A DNA stretch of 17,366 nt from an uncultured bacterium. Lineage in GTDB: Bacteria; Bacillota; Clostridia; Lachnospirales; Lachnospiraceae. The stretch is from contig CAJMNR010000057.1 of the NCBI GenBank assembly GCA_905214875.1, positions 1 through 17,366 on the forward strand. The letters are read 5' to 3'. Below the pieces are notes generated by a model. The model was given only the letters and a program-made list of their open reading frames with translations, did not search any database and was not told where the DNA came from. Position 1 is the first letter of the stretch. Each line of letters opens with the position of its first letter. This document shows positions 7,771 to 14,887 of the stretch, piece by piece. Position numbers and translations under genes: made by a program.

Positions 7771-7989
7771 TTATTCTTCGTCATCTTCGTGGTGCTTTCC
7801 TGAAAAATAGCGGTAAATTAATATATAGCCGTATAAGATAAGCGGCACAACTAAAGAACAGAATAAGCTTGCTTTAAATAATCCAGTTGCAAAAGAAGAA
7901 TGTAGCATCGATGCAACTAATGTACTTATGTAGCTGCCGATTAAGAATACGATTCCTACAATTGCAATGATCTTTTTCGTTTTTTCCAT
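7771..7989 (-). CDS. Small two-helix membrane protein of unknown function
   Basis: This 72-aa protein has two predicted membrane helices (about 7-28 and 40-62), separated by a short polar loop. It ends in a charged HHEDDEE tail. I do not recognise the family beyond small hypothetical membrane proteins common in clostridia. The start at 7989 has an AAAGGA site about 7 nt upstream. An alternative upstream ATG at 8082 would add a non-hydrophobic segment covering the predicted promoter, so I reject it. It shares a terminator with rarA. Confidence 0.7.
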   Translation of the reverse strand: MEKTKKIIAIVGIVFLIGSYISTLVASMLHSSFATGLFKASLFCSLVVPLILYGYILIYRYFSGKHHEDDEE

Positions 7990-8031
7990 TGGCGATCCTT
8001 TCGTTTCAATCAAAAATAGTAACTTAAGCTT

Positions 8032-8059
8032 ATTATACTTGATTTTAGGCATTCCGCAA
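8032..8059 (-). promoter_or_regulatory. Promoter of the small membrane protein gene
   Basis: On the minus strand it reads TTGCGG (8054-8059), a 16-bp spacer and TATAAT (8032-8037). The -10 is perfect and the -35 weak. It lies about 43 bp before the start codon. Confidence 0.5.
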
Positions 8060-8082
8060 GTAGCATTCATTTCCTCATACAT

Positions 8083-8107
8083 TAGTTATAGGCTGAGGCT
8101 ATAACTA
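8083..8107. promoter_or_regulatory. Palindrome between divergent genes, candidate operator
   Basis: TAGTTATAG (8083-8091) and CTATAACTA (8099-8107) form a perfect 9-bp inverted repeat with a 7-nt spacer. It lies between the -35 of the minus-strand membrane protein gene and the candidate promoter of the O-acetylhomoserine sulfhydrylase gene. There is no U tract, so a terminator is unlikely. The bound regulator is unknown. Confidence 0.45.
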
Positions 8108-8124
8108 GATGTAAATTTCAAGTA

Positions 8125-8154
8125 TTAACACTATTATTATCAAAATGGTATGAT
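8125..8154 (+). promoter_or_regulatory. Candidate promoter of the O-acetylhomoserine sulfhydrylase gene
   Basis: TTAACA (8125-8130), an 18-bp spacer and TATGAT (8149-8154) each match five of six consensus positions. An overlapping TGATATAAC (8151-8159) could instead act as an extended -10. The leader would be about 60 nt. Confidence 0.45.
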
Positions 8155-8219
8155 ATAACCAGAAGTTAAGAAATGAAGATATTAAATACATAGATAATAA
8201 TAGAAAGAAGGAATGAAGC

Positions 8220-9518
8220 ATGAGTAAATTAAATGAAAGAGAATTAAGATTTGAAACGAAACAATTACATGTTGGTCAGGAGGAAGCAGATCCAGTTACA
8301 GGAGCAAGAGCAGTACCAATCTATCAAACATCTTCTTATGTATTCAACAATAGTGAACATGCAGCTGCAAGATTCGGATTAACAGATGCAGGTAATATCT
8401 ATGGAAGACTTACGAACCCAACGGAAGATATTTTCGAACAAAGAATCGCAGCACTTGAAGGCGGTGTAGCTGCCTTAGCCGTAGCATCTGGTGCAGCAGC
8501 AATCACGTATACATTCCAAAACCTTGCACAAGCAGGAGATCATATCGTAGCATCCAAGACAATCTATGGTGGTTCTTACAACTTATTAGAACATACACTT
8601 CCTCAATACGGAATTACAACAACATTTGTTGATATTGAGAATCTTGATGAAGTAAAAGCAGCAATCAAAGACAATACGAAAGCTTTATTTGTCGAGACTT
8701 TGGGAAATCCTAATTCCAATGTGGCTGACATAGAGACACTTGCTTTGCTTGCACACGAATATAAGATTCCATTAGTTGTTGATAATACCTTTGGTACACC
8801 ATACTTAATTCGACCAATTGAATATGGTGCAGACATCGTTGTACATTCTGCAACAAAATTCATCGGTGGACATGGAACGACAATCGGTGGTGTCATCGTT
8901 GATGGTGGTAAATTCGACTGGGAAGCATCTGGCAAGTTTGCATCATTAACAGAGCCAAATCCAAGCTATCATGGAATCAGCTTTACAAAAGCAGCAGGAC
9001 CAGCAGCATTTGTAACAAAGATTCGTGCCATCCTACTTCGTGATACAGGAGCGACTCTTTCGCCATTCCACGCATTTTTCTTCTTACAAGGACTTGAGAC
9101 ATTGTCCTTACGTGTAGAACGTCATGTTGAAAATGCGCTTAAGGTAGTAGAATATCTTGCAAACCACCCTCAAGTAGAGAAAGTAAACCATCCATCCTTA
9201 CCTGATGCACCAACACATGAGTTATATAACAAATATTTCCCTAACGGTGCAGGTTCTATCTTTACCTTCGAAATCAAAGGTGGAGCAGAGGAAGCAAAGA
9301 AATTCATTGATCATTTACAAGTATTCTCCTTACTTGCCAATGTTGCAGATGTAAAATCTTTGGTAATCCATCCAGCATCTACGACACATTCTCAATTATC
9401 TGAAGAAGAATTAGCAGAGCAAGGAATCAAACCTAATACGATTCGTCTTTCCATCGGTACAGAACATATTGACGATATCATTTATGATTTAGACGAAGCA
9501 TTTAAAGCAATTAAATAG
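8220..9518 (+). CDS. metY: O-acetylhomoserine sulfhydrylase (aminocarboxypropyltransferase)
   Basis: This 432-aa cytoplasmic PLP enzyme converts O-acetylhomoserine plus sulfide (or methanethiol) to homocysteine (or methionine). It belongs to the Cys/Met metabolism gamma-family: FETKQLHVGQE (11-21), IYQTSSYVF (34-42), YGRLTNPT (61-68), SGAAA (90-94, PLP phosphate region), VVDNTFGTP (186-194, Asp188 to the pyridine nitrogen) and HSATKFIGGHGT (209-220, Schiff-base Lys213). The length and the insertions distinguish O-acetylhomoserine sulfhydrylase from the shorter cystathionine gamma-synthase/lyase group. An AAGGA site lies 7 nt before the ATG. It stands alone between its promoter and terminator, with no adjacent methionine genes. 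I see no SAM riboswitch in the short leader. Its close relatives could also use O-acetylserine. Confidence 0.93.
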   Translation: MSKLNERELRFETKQLHVGQEEADPVTGARAVPIYQTSSYVFNNSEHAAARFGLTDAGNIYGRLTNPTEDIFEQRIAALEGGVAALAVASGAAAITYTFQNLAQAGDHIVASKTIYGGSYNLLEHTLPQYGITTTFVDIENLDEVKAAIKDNTKALFVETLGNPNSNVADIETLALLAHEYKIPLVVDNTFGTPYLIRPIEYGADIVVHSATKFIGGHGTTIGGVIVDGGKFDWEASGKFASLTEPNPSYHGISFTKAAGPAAFVTKIRAILLRDTGATLSPFHAFFFLQGLETLSLRVERHVENALKVVEYLANHPQVEKVNHPSLPDAPTHELYNKYFPNGAGSIFTFEIKGGAEEAKKFIDHLQVFSLLANVADVKSLVIHPASTTHSQLSEEELAEQGIKPNTIRLSIGTEHIDDIIYDLDEAFKAIK

Positions 9519-9527
9519 AACAGTTAT

Positions 9528-9570
9528 AGCCCCATGTTATCCCGACAAAAGGTAGCACGGGGCTTGTTTT
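9528..9570 (+). terminator. Intrinsic terminator of the O-acetylhomoserine sulfhydrylase gene
   Basis: AGCCCC (9528-9533) pairs with GGGGCT (9559-9564). Seven further inner pairs, two of them G-U, follow one mismatch. TGTTTT follows the stem. Confidence 0.85.
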
Positions 9571-9571
9571 G

Positions 9572-9600
9572 TTGAAAAACTCACTTGCTGATGTTATACT
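9572..9600 (+). promoter_or_regulatory. Promoter of the MATE transporter gene
   Basis: TTGAAA (9572-9577), a 17-bp spacer and TATACT (9595-9600) preceded by TGT form a strong extended -10 promoter. The predicted start is near 9607, inside the palindrome at 9595-9617. Confidence 0.75.
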
Positions 9601-9617
9601 AGAAGAATTCTAGTATA
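9595..9617. promoter_or_regulatory. Perfect palindrome over the -10 of the MATE gene, probable operator
   Basis: TATACTAGAA (9595-9604) and TTCTAGTATA (9608-9617) are exact reverse complements around GAA. The left arm contains the -10 hexamer and the centre lies at the predicted transcript start, so a bound protein would block polymerase. TetR- or MarR-type control is a reasonable inference; no such gene is adjacent. Confidence 0.6.
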
Positions 9618-9634
9618 GAGGTGGAACTTAAAAA

Positions 9635-11011
9635 ATGAAAGAAAAACAGACTAAAAAATATGAAATCGATATGTGTAGCGGCTCGATTCTTAAGAAAATG
9701 CTGGTGTTTGCATTACCGCTTATGTGTTCGAGCATACTACAGCTTTTGTTTAATGCTGCAGATATCGTTGTCGTAGGAAAATATGCAGGAGATAATTCAT
9801 TAGCAGCTGTTGGTTCAAATACTGCTTTAATCAGTCTTCTTACCAATTTATTTGTTGGCCTATCCATTGGTGCAAATGTTTTAGCAGCAAGGTATTATGG
9901 AGCCAAACAGGAAGAAGAACTTAGTGATACCGTACATACCGCCATGCTGTTAAGCGTAATAAGCGGATTAATTTTAACTGTTATAGGAATAATAGGAGCC
10001 AAACAAATCTTAATCTGGATGCAGACACCAGAGGAAGTGCTTCCGTTAGCCGTCATCTATCTTCGGATTTATTTTCTAGGGATGACGTCAACAATGATTT
10101 ATAATTTTGGAAGCTCCATCCTTCGTGCAGTTGGAGATACGAAGCGTCCATTATATTATCTTTTTGAAGCAGGAATCGTCAATGTAATCCTTAATCTGAT
10201 CTTTGTTATCTTATTCCACATGGATGTGGCAGGGGTAGCAATTGCAACGGTTGTATCCCAGACCATTTCGGCATTTCTAATCGTACGATGCATGATTAGG
10301 GAAAAAGGCGGAATTCAACTAATATTGAAAAAACTTAAGATTCATGGAGACAAGTTGAAAGGGATATTAAAAATCGGTCTTCCGGCAGGGGTACAGGGAA
10401 TCATTTTCTCCTTATCTAACGTGGTCATTCAATCGTCCATTAACTCGTTTGGAGCCATAGTTGTAGCAGGTAATTCGGCGGCCTCCAACTTAGAAGGATT
10501 TGTTTACTTTGCAATGAATGCGTTTTATCAGGCAACCATCTCCTTTACAAGCCAGAATTATGGAGCTGGGAACTGGAAGCGAATCAATCGTATTGCCATT
10601 ACCGGGCAGTTCTTGGTCATCATCGTTGGAGTAGTTCTTGGAAATGCCGTTCTCTTATTTGGACATCAATTGCTAGGAATTTATTCTTCCAACGCCGATG
10701 TGATTGAAGCTGGAATGCAGCGCCTTCGTATTATCAGCCGTACCTATGCGTTTTGCGGCATGATGGATGTCATGGTCGGATCTTTGAGAGGAATCGGCTA
10801 TTCTGTATTGCCGATGATCGTATCCTTAGTTGGAGCATGCGGACTTCGTCTGTTATGGCTGGCAACGATATTTAGAATTCCAGAATTCCATACGATCTCA
10901 ATGGTTTATGTTTCTTATCCAATCACATGGATCATTACCCTTTCCGTACATGTAATGTGTTTCTTTATTGTGAAGAGAAAGCTAGTTCATAAAGTGGCGC
11001 TTGCAAAATAA
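9635..11011 (+). CDS. MATE family efflux transporter
   Basis: This 458-aa integral membrane protein has about twelve hydrophobic segments in two six-helix halves, the MATE (multidrug and toxin extrusion) layout. The N-terminal half shows the usual opening MLVFALPLMCSSILQLLFNAADIVVVGKYAG (from about 23) and VGSNTALISLLTNLFVGLSIGANVLAARYYGA. The second half repeats it near LKIGLPAGVQGIIFSLSNVVIQSSINSFG. The family exports organic cations, drugs or metabolites using Na+ or H+ gradients; the substrate cannot be read from sequence. A GAGGTGG site lies about 10 nt before the ATG. It is a single gene under a promoter overlapped by a perfect palindrome, suggesting ligand-induced expression. No clear terminator follows before the next operon promoter. 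Confidence 0.93.
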   Translation: MKEKQTKKYEIDMCSGSILKKMLVFALPLMCSSILQLLFNAADIVVVGKYAGDNSLAAVGSNTALISLLTNLFVGLSIGANVLAARYYGAKQEEELSDTVHTAMLLSVISGLILTVIGIIGAKQILIWMQTPEEVLPLAVIYLRIYFLGMTSTMIYNFGSSILRAVGDTKRPLYYLFEAGIVNVILNLIFVILFHMDVAGVAIATVVSQTISAFLIVRCMIREKGGIQLILKKLKIHGDKLKGILKIGLPAGVQGIIFSLSNVVIQSSINSFGAIVVAGNSAASNLEGFVYFAMNAFYQATISFTSQNYGAGNWKRINRIAITGQFLVIIVGVVLGNAVLLFGHQLLGIYSSNADVIEAGMQRLRIISRTYAFCGMMDVMVGSLRGIGYSVLPMIVSLVGACGLRLLWLATIFRIPEFHTISMVYVSYPITWIITLSVHVMCFFIVKRKLVHKVALAK

Positions 11012-11036
11012 CTCGAAAAATGTAACACGAATTCAT

Positions 11037-11065
11037 TTGACGTATATATCAAAGTGATATATCTT
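11037..11065 (+). promoter_or_regulatory. Promoter of the polyferredoxin-PadR-flavodoxin operon
   Basis: TTGACG (11037-11042), a 17-bp spacer and TATCTT (11060-11065). The -35 is near consensus and the -10 is weak. The spacer and part of the -10 are covered by the first of two operator-like dyads. Confidence 0.6.
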
Positions 11066-11086
11066 TAATATATCAAATTGATATAT
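11044..11086. promoter_or_regulatory. Two tandem dyads ATATATCA-N3-TGATATAT, probable PadR operators
   Basis: Dyad 1 (11044-11062, spacer AAG) and dyad 2 (11068-11086, spacer AAT) have identical perfect 8-bp arms and centres 24 bp apart. Dyad 1 lies between -35 and -10; dyad 2 covers the predicted start and ends next to the AGGAGG at 11087-11092. Duplicate sites at the promoter of an operon that encodes a PadR regulator strongly suggest autorepression. The assignment to that PadR protein is inference. Confidence 0.7.
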
Positions 11087-11103
11087 AGGAGGTCACGTAC
11101 ATA

Positions 11104-11832
11104 ATGAAACGGCAAAATATAAGAAGTCTTGTTTTACTAATTTCATTCTTACTATTTCCCATTACCTTTTATTATTTCTCTCCCTATGTGATTATAATGG
11201 GGGCAATGGAAGGCATCATAACGGGAAGCTTTTTGCTCTTTATAACGTTAGCGCTTGCTGCAATCTTTTTTGGAAGGGCATTTTGTGCATACGTCTGTCC
11301 GGCAGGGGCACTGCAGGAGGCACTTGAGAAAGTAAATGGAAAGCCTGCAAAGATTGGCTGGCGAAAGTACATAAAATACGCAATATGGATTATTTGGATT
11401 ATTATATTGTTACTTCTTTTCGTAACAAGCGGAGGCGTGAAAAAAGTTGAGCCGGCTTTTATGACGAACCGTGGAATCTCTGTTTCTGAAATTGGCTGCT
11501 ATATCATTTACTATATGGTGTTATTTTTAATTGTGATCACGAATCTGCTTGGTGGACGAAGAGCATTCTGCCATTATTTCTGTTGGATGGCGCCCTTTAT
11601 GGTAATCGGCATTAAGGTAAGAAAGTTATTGCATTTACCAGGACTGTACCTTGAGGCGGACAAAGATGCTTGTGTGGGCTGTAAACAGTGTACGAAAAAT
11701 TGCCCAATGAGCCTACAAGTAGAGGAGTCAGTAAAAGGCGGAAACTTACCATGTACCGACTGTATCTTATGCGGCAAATGTGTAGATGCATGTCCGAAAC
11801 ACGCCATAACCTATAAGTTTAAAAGGAGATAA
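11104..11832 (+). CDS. Membrane-bound 4Fe-4S polyferredoxin, NapH/YccM-like
   Basis: This 242-aa redox protein has about four or five membrane segments (roughly 10-30, 38-56, 92-108, 131-149 and possibly 161-173) and a C-terminal dicluster ferredoxin domain. Two membrane-edge Cys motifs are present, GRAFCAYVCPAG (Cys61, Cys65) and RRAFCHYFCWMAP (Cys156, Cys160), as in NapH/CcoG-type proteins. The ferredoxin part has CVGCKQCTKNCP (190-201) and CTDCILCGKCVDACP (217-231), giving two CxxCxxCxxxCP clusters plus Cys217. It probably passes electrons between the membrane and a soluble carrier; the flavodoxin encoded two genes on is the obvious partner. AGGAGG lies 11 nt before the ATG. It is the first gene of the operon and its end contains the PadR gene's ribosome site. 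Confidence 0.88.
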   Translation: MKRQNIRSLVLLISFLLFPITFYYFSPYVIIMGAMEGIITGSFLLFITLALAAIFFGRAFCAYVCPAGALQEALEKVNGKPAKIGWRKYIKYAIWIIWIIILLLLFVTSGGVKKVEPAFMTNRGISVSEIGCYIIYYMVLFLIVITNLLGGRRAFCHYFCWMAPFMVIGIKVRKLLHLPGLYLEADKDACVGCKQCTKNCPMSLQVEESVKGGNLPCTDCILCGKCVDACPKHAITYKFKRR

Positions 11833-11836
11833 GAAC

Positions 11837-12391
11837 ATGGCAAATGAAAGAAAGTTAGACTTTGTAATTCTAGGCCTATTAAGTCATGAATCACTTACCG
11901 GCTATGAGATAAAAAAAAGAATGGATGGAACGCTCAGCTTCTTCTGGGGTGCAAGCTTCGGTAGCATCTACCCAATACTTAATAAGCTTGCAAAAGAGAA
12001 TAAGGTCACAAGGCAAGAATGTAAGGAGAGCGGACGGGAGAAGTTAGTCTATACGATTACCGAAGAAGGACGAGAAGAGTTAAGAAAATGGCTTAACGTT
12101 CCGGTAACGAGAGATGAGCTGCGCTTTGAAACGCTGTTAAAACTATTTTTCGGAAATGAAGTCGGCCCCGAGGTGACAATTGGCCATTTGATGGAGTTTG
12201 AGAAAAAGACAAAAGAAGGAATGCCATTCTTAAAACAGTCGGTGGAAGTGCTAGATAAAATAAAGGACCAGGATGAGACGCATCTATATTATATGTTGAC
12301 TGCGAAATTTGGCGTCATGGTCTATGAAACATATCTTAAGTGGTGTGAGGAAGCAAAACAGGTATTAGAAGAGAGGGAGAATAAAAAATGA
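11837..12391 (+). CDS. PadR family transcriptional regulator
   Basis: This 184-aa DNA-binding protein has the PadR winged helix at the N-terminus (LDFVILGLLSHESLTGYEIKKRM, about 8-30; recognition-helix region SFGSIYPILNKLAKE, about 41-55; wing with REKLVYTITEEGREEL). A helical C-terminal dimerisation domain of the Vir_act_alpha_C type follows. Members are usually ligand-responsive repressors that control their own operon. An AGGAGA site lies in the tail of the preceding gene and the gap is only 4 nt. Its stop overlaps the flavodoxin start (ATGA). The twin dyads at the operon promoter are its likely target. The inducer is unknown. Confidence 0.92.
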   Translation: MANERKLDFVILGLLSHESLTGYEIKKRMDGTLSFFWGASFGSIYPILNKLAKENKVTRQECKESGREKLVYTITEEGREELRKWLNVPVTRDELRFETLLKLFFGNEVGPEVTIGHLMEFEKKTKEGMPFLKQSVEVLDKIKDQDETHLYYMLTAKFGVMVYETYLKWCEEAKQVLEERENKK

Positions 12392-12891
12392 AAACAGCAA
12401 TCGTATATTATTCATTAGAAGGTAATACCGAGTACGCAGCAAAAGAGCTTGCAAGTAAGCTGAAGGCGGACCTTTATAAATTAGAACCAGAGAAGGCATA
12501 CAAGACAGGTAGAGTGACAAAGTTTATCTGGGGCGGAAAAAGTGCAGTCTTTGGAGACGAGCCAAAGTTAAAGCCATTTCATTTTGAGGTATCTGATTAC
12601 GACTTGATTATTCTTGGAACTCCAATTTGGGCGGGAACCTTTGTGCCACCAATTCGTTCCTTCTTTAAGGAACATGACTTAAGAAATTCAAAGCTTGCAG
12701 TGATGACAAGTTCCTTAGGAGGAGCAGGAAAGTGTATCTCAAAATTAGAAAAGGAAATCGGAACGACCAATATCATAGCAACCCTTGATCTAATTGAACC
12801 ACTTGCCCACCCTAAAAAGGAAAATGAAGAAAAAATTCAGGTATTTCTGCATCAAATAATGACAACGCAACAGGTGGAGCAATCAATCTAA
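12388..12891 (+). CDS. Flavodoxin
   Basis: This 167-aa cytoplasmic FMN electron carrier starts MKTAIVYYSLEGNTEYAA. SLEGNT (9-14) forms the phosphate-binding loop, and DLIILGTPIWAGTFVPPIRSFF (72-93) provides the second flavin loop with Trp81 next to the ring. MTSSLGGAGK (106-115) is the third loop region. The length is typical of flavodoxins of the NAD(P)H-dehydrogenase-like subgroup. Its start overlaps the PadR stop by 4 nt, so it is translationally coupled, and GAGGGAGA lies just upstream. It probably exchanges electrons with the polyferredoxin of the same operon (inference). Its last 4 bp overlap the convergent MBL gene; I see no good terminator here. Confidence 0.9.
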   Translation: MKTAIVYYSLEGNTEYAAKELASKLKADLYKLEPEKAYKTGRVTKFIWGGKSAVFGDEPKLKPFHFEVSDYDLIILGTPIWAGTFVPPIRSFFKEHDLRNSKLAVMTSSLGGAGKCISKLEKEIGTTNIIATLDLIEPLAHPKKENEEKIQVFLHQIMTTQQVEQSI

Positions 12892-13694
12892 GGGCGTGTC
12901 AGCTTCTCTTTTGAAAAGAAGATATTCGAGGTTCCAAGTTCCGTTTCATAGGTAGAACAGTACGTTTCGAACCCTAAGATAAGTTCTTTTGTGCTTCCCT
13001 CCACTTTCAGGTTCTTCGCATTTGCAAGATGTACCTGATACATCTCTTTGGGAATTTCCTGTCCAAAGTGGCTGGAAAGAAATGTGTCAAATGGCATCAA
13101 GGCAACACGTTCCAATGTCTTGATATATTCAGCTACTGAGGTGGATTCCTCGAAGAAGAGCCAAAGGTATTGGTTTAACGCATCTCCGGCAACAAGGAGT
13201 CTGTCTTCTTGGATTAGAAGTCCAATGGAACCAGAGGTATGGCCTTTTAGATCGACAACTTCTACATGGAGCCCGCCAAGATCGAATACTGTGCCAATGG
13301 CAAGGGGCTTACATGTAATTGGTTTTGGCTGAAGGTAGTAAGCAATCTCTTCCTCTGATAGATTTAGATGTTTTAATTCATGTCCAAGTGTAATATGTAA
13401 CGTCTCATCCCCTGAATAATACGGTATAATTGCAATGTCAGGTTCGGATATGTATACGCTGTCAAAACGGTAATCCCCTAGAATATGGTCAGGGTGCCCA
13501 TGTGTGTTGATAACGATATAGTCTGTCTTAATTATGCTTTCCACATACTCTCTTAAATCGCTCATTCCAAATCCCGTGTCAACAAGTATCGCTAGTTTCT
13601 CGCCAATGATTAATGTGCAATAATCACCTTTTATATCCGCGATATGATAAACATAGTCTCGGATCTTAATGCATTCGTATGGAAAACGTTTCAT
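12888..13694 (-). CDS. Metallo-beta-lactamase-fold hydrolase
   Basis: This 268-aa cytoplasmic protein has the full set of MBL-fold ligands: HGHPDH (65-70), GHTSGSIG (151-158, His152), GDALN (170-174, Asp171) and SSHF (207-210, His209). It thus probably binds two zinc or iron ions. It resembles the broad glyoxalase II/hydrolase group rather than true beta-lactamases, and it has no signal peptide. The exact substrate is unknown. It lacks a C-terminal flavodoxin domain, so it is not an FprA-type flavo-diiron protein. AGGAGG lies 8 nt upstream of the start and a near-consensus promoter follows upstream. It converges on the flavodoxin gene with a 4-bp overlap and is divergent from the choloylglycine hydrolase family gene. 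Confidence 0.88.
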   Translation of the reverse strand: MKRFPYECIKIRDYVYHIADIKGDYCTLIIGEKLAILVDTGFGMSDLREYVESIIKTDYIVINTHGHPDHILGDYRFDSVYISEPDIAIIPYYSGDETLHITLGHELKHLNLSEEEIAYYLQPKPITCKPLAIGTVFDLGGLHVEVVDLKGHTSGSIGLLIQEDRLLVAGDALNQYLWLFFEESTSVAEYIKTLERVALMPFDTFLSSHFGQEIPKEMYQVHLANAKNLKVEGSTKELILGFETYCSTYETELGTSNIFFSKEKLTRP

Positions 13695-13717
13695 GGGAAA
13701 AACCTCCTTTTTTCATT

Positions 13718-13746
13718 ATTATAGGTGGTTGGTTTGGTAGAGTCAA
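13718..13746 (-). promoter_or_regulatory. Near-consensus promoter of the MBL-fold hydrolase gene
   Basis: On the minus strand: TTGACT (13741-13746), a 17-bp spacer and TATAAT (13718-13723). This is one of the strongest promoters in the window, with a leader of about 17 nt. Confidence 0.8.
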
Positions 13747-13814
13747 ATGATGAAAGGAATATTAATTCTGCAAATGCGAATGATATATGTATACAACTAA
13801 AGGAGACTAAAATT

Positions 13815-14801
13815 ATGTGTACAGGACTATGTTTTAAAGCAGCAGATAATAATGTCCTTTTTGGACGAAATATGGATTTGGCCTATGAGTTTAACCAGCA
13901 AGTCATAATTATGCCAGAAGGCTATCAGTATGAAGACAAAGTGTCAGGGAATATGGTTACCAACAAAGTTCCAATCATTGGAATGGGAACATGTATTGAT
14001 AATCATGTGGTATATGCGGAGGCAATGTCAATAAAGGGGCTAGCCTGTGCCGGCCTCAATTTTGCAAGGTATGCCTATTTTGAACCGAAAAGTGTGGAAG
14101 GAAAAATCAATCTGGCTCCTTATGATTTCATTCAATGGGTGTTATCGAATTTTTCAACGGTAGAGGAGGCAAAAGAAGCAATCAAAGGTATTGAACTAAT
14201 TGATGCACCGTTAAATAAAGATACACCGGTAGCGCTGCTACACTGGATGATTTCCGACAAAAGCGGAGCCTCTATTGTGGTTGAGAAGACAAAAGCAGGC
14301 TTAAAGGTATATGATAATCCAGTAGGAGTGATGACAAATGATCCAACCTTCGATTGGCATTTGACAAATCTAAACGAGTATCTTTATCTTGCTCCAGAGC
14401 ATCATCAAAATGTTGTATGGGGGGAGAAAGAATTAAAAGCATTGGGAATCGGCAGCGGAACACTTGGAATTCCAGGAGATTTTGCTTCCGTTTCCAGATT
14501 TGTTCGAATCGCCTACATTTGCACACATACTCCAAAAGTAGAAGGAGCGAATGCCATTAGCCATGTATTTAACATGCTAGAGTATGTTAAAATGGTGAAA
14601 GGCGGAGTGAGAACAGAAGATGGACGAGAAGATAATACGCTGTATTCTACCTGCATGGACTTAGAAAATGGAATCTATTATTATCGGACTCGTGAAAACA
14701 GCAGGGTAAATGCAGTTAGTTTGAAAAATGCAGATTGTACAAATGGTGAACCGATCTTGTTCCCTTATAAGAACGAACAGGATTTTAATTATCAAAATTA
14801 G
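13815..14801 (+). CDS. Choloylglycine hydrolase / penicillin V acylase family (Ntn hydrolase)
   Basis: This 328-aa enzyme of the conjugated bile acid hydrolase/penicillin V acylase family cleaves amide bonds with an N-terminal cysteine. All hallmark residues are present at the classic positions: Cys2 (MCTGLCF), Arg18 and Asp21 (GRNMDL), Asn82 (GLNF), Asn175 (MTNDP) and Arg228 (SVSRF). The start at 13815 is decisive, because the Cys must become residue 1 after Met removal; AGGAGA lies 8 nt upstream, whereas an in-frame upstream ATG (13725) would bury the nucleophile and overlap the divergent promoter. There is no signal peptide, so it is cytoplasmic, as gut bile salt hydrolases are. I cannot separate bile salt hydrolase from penicillin V acylase or N-acyl-homoserine-lactone acylase activity by eye. 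It is monocistronic with a strong terminator; a weak extended -10 (TGATATATG, 13781-13789) is the best promoter seen. Confidence 0.92.
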   Translation: MCTGLCFKAADNNVLFGRNMDLAYEFNQQVIIMPEGYQYEDKVSGNMVTNKVPIIGMGTCIDNHVVYAEAMSIKGLACAGLNFARYAYFEPKSVEGKINLAPYDFIQWVLSNFSTVEEAKEAIKGIELIDAPLNKDTPVALLHWMISDKSGASIVVEKTKAGLKVYDNPVGVMTNDPTFDWHLTNLNEYLYLAPEHHQNVVWGEKELKALGIGSGTLGIPGDFASVSRFVRIAYICTHTPKVEGANAISHVFNMLEYVKMVKGGVRTEDGREDNTLYSTCMDLENGIYYYRTRENSRVNAVSLKNADCTNGEPILFPYKNEQDFNYQN

Positions 14802-14804
14802 AAG

Positions 14805-14840
14805 AAAAAAGCCGATTCGGATTTGAAATCGGCTTTTTTT
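14805..14840 (+). terminator. Intrinsic terminator of the choloylglycine hydrolase family gene
   Basis: AAAAAAGCCGATT (14805-14817) pairs with AATCGGCTTTTTT (14827-14839). It is 3 nt after the stop codon and has a seven-T run. Confidence 0.92.
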
Positions 14841-14887
14841 AATTGTTAGGAAATTTCTCTGTCGAGCTCTTTCCTAACAATTAAAAA
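14836..14887. repeat. 18-bp perfect inverted repeat overlapping the terminator
   Basis: The left arm (14836-14853, core AATTGTTAGGAAA) and right arm (14870-14887) are exact reverse complements around a 16-nt loop. The left arm begins inside the T run of the preceding terminator. Bounded by T and A runs, it could act as a second, bidirectional terminator or be a small mobile palindromic repeat. A third, weaker pair AAAAGCG (14895-14901) and CGCTTTT (14926-14932) follows. Confidence 0.7.

Noticed and set aside
8160..8219. SAM or other riboswitch before the O-acetylhomoserine sulfhydrylase gene
   Set aside because: The leader of about 60 nt is too short and lacks the conserved core and an expression-platform terminator.
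12910..12935. Imperfect stem CTTCTCTTTT/AAAAGAAG past the flavodoxin stop
   Set aside because: It has a bulge, no U tract, and lies within the MBL coding sequence; not convincing as a terminator.
13725..13814. Upstream ATG extending the choloylglycine hydrolase family gene by 30 aa
   Set aside because: It would bury the catalytic Cys, it overlaps the divergent MBL promoter, and the ribosome site lies before 13815.
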